Assembly (NCBI GenBank): GCA_903877945.1
Contig: CAIRFY010000047.1
Coordinates: 1 to 6,294, forward strand
Length of the DNA: 6,294 nucleotides
Source of the DNA: an uncultured Oscillochloris sp.
GTDB taxonomy: Bacteria > Chloroflexota > Chloroflexia > Chloroflexales > Chloroflexaceae
Reading direction: 5' to 3'
Of this stretch, positions 6,195 through 6,294 are shown one piece after another. Numbering within the stretch: position 1 is the first letter of the stretch; each line of letters starts with the position of its first letter. The position numbers were made by a program, and so were the translations under genes. The notes below the pieces were generated by a model. That model did not search any database. It was not told the origin of the DNA and saw nothing but the letters and a program-made list of their open reading frames with translations.

Positions 6195-6294
6195 ACCAGC
6201 GTGACAGTTCAGCGCCGAGGCGATGAGGCGATGACTCGATACGAGCGCCTCATCGCCTCGGCGCATCATCGCAAGACTGTCAGGCATGTTTCAA
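6183..6294. repeat. 12-bp direct repeat GGCATGTTTCAA with a 100-bp period, flanking a palindrome
   Basis: GGCATGTTTCAA occurs at 6183-6194 and again at 6283-6294, exactly 100 bases apart; the second copy touches the window edge and may be longer. Between them lie the short inverted repeat TGACAGT (6202-6208) / ACTGTCA (6276-6282) and a large central palindrome. The layout could be a small non-autonomous mobile element with a target duplication, the first unit of a tandem array, or a duplicated promoter segment. Confidence 0.7.
6212..6264. repeat. Perfect 19-bp inverted repeat upstream of pyrG
   Basis: Arms 6212-6230 and 6246-6264 are exact reverse complements (19 of 19). The 15-nt loop contains a further CTCG-ATA-CGAG mini-hairpin (6235-6245), and the left arm runs into a tandem GGCGATGA duplication (6219-6234). 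No T tract follows on either strand, so it does not look like an intrinsic terminator. It ends 18 bases upstream of the pyrG -35 box. Its sequence is unrelated to the C-rich palindromes elsewhere in the window. Confidence 0.85.

Noticed and set aside
6212..6264. Palindrome as an intrinsic terminator of an upstream gene
   Set aside because: Neither strand has a run of T after the stem, and the flanking direct repeats fit a mobile or duplicated element better.

Overview
This window carries four protein-coding regions of a GC-rich bacterial chromosome. A small family of C/G-rich palindromic repeats is scattered between and inside them. No rRNA, tRNA, CRISPR array or insertion-sequence transposase is visible. 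The family of palindromes (core CCCTCACCCCCAGCCCCTCTCCC, a short loop, then GGGAGAGGGG), the high GC content and the gene types would suit a Chloroflexota (Chloroflexia) genome. That is an inference from style rather than a marker-gene placement, and similar C-rich palindromes occur in other phyla.

Layout. On the + strand, bases 1-700 hold the 3' third of a glycogen branching enzyme gene (glgB), whose 5' end lies outside the window. Everything else is on the - strand and reads right to left. First comes pyrG (CTP synthase, 6118-4436), behind a good sigma-70-type promoter. A 19-bp hairpin that probably ends its transcript follows. A 791-codon FAD-linked oxidase reading frame (4177-1802) comes next, then a TrmH/SpoU-family RNA 2'-O-methyltransferase (1595-738), which converges on glgB. 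The four genes have no obvious shared pathway: glycogen synthesis, pyrimidine nucleotide synthesis, 2-hydroxyacid oxidation and RNA modification. The spacing of 200-260 bp between the - strand genes argues against one tight operon.

Most notable points. (1) The FAD-oxidase frame is a tandem of a shortened GlcE-like module and a complete GlcD-like module. The roughly 34-residue joint between them is encoded by an inverted pair of the palindromic repeats, so a repeat pair seems to have joined two neighbouring genes in frame, or to sit in an existing linker. (2) Another copy of the same repeat encodes the last 12 residues and supplies the stop codon of the methyltransferase. (3) A second inverted pair fills the gap between the oxidase and methyltransferase genes with the same ~100-bp architecture. 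(4) Upstream of pyrG lies a different structure: a perfect 19-bp inverted repeat flanked by a 12-bp direct repeat with an exact 100-bp period. The inner copy of the direct repeat contains the pyrG -35 box. (5) Between pyrG and the oxidase there is a short stretch that reads like the 3' remnant of a lost gene.
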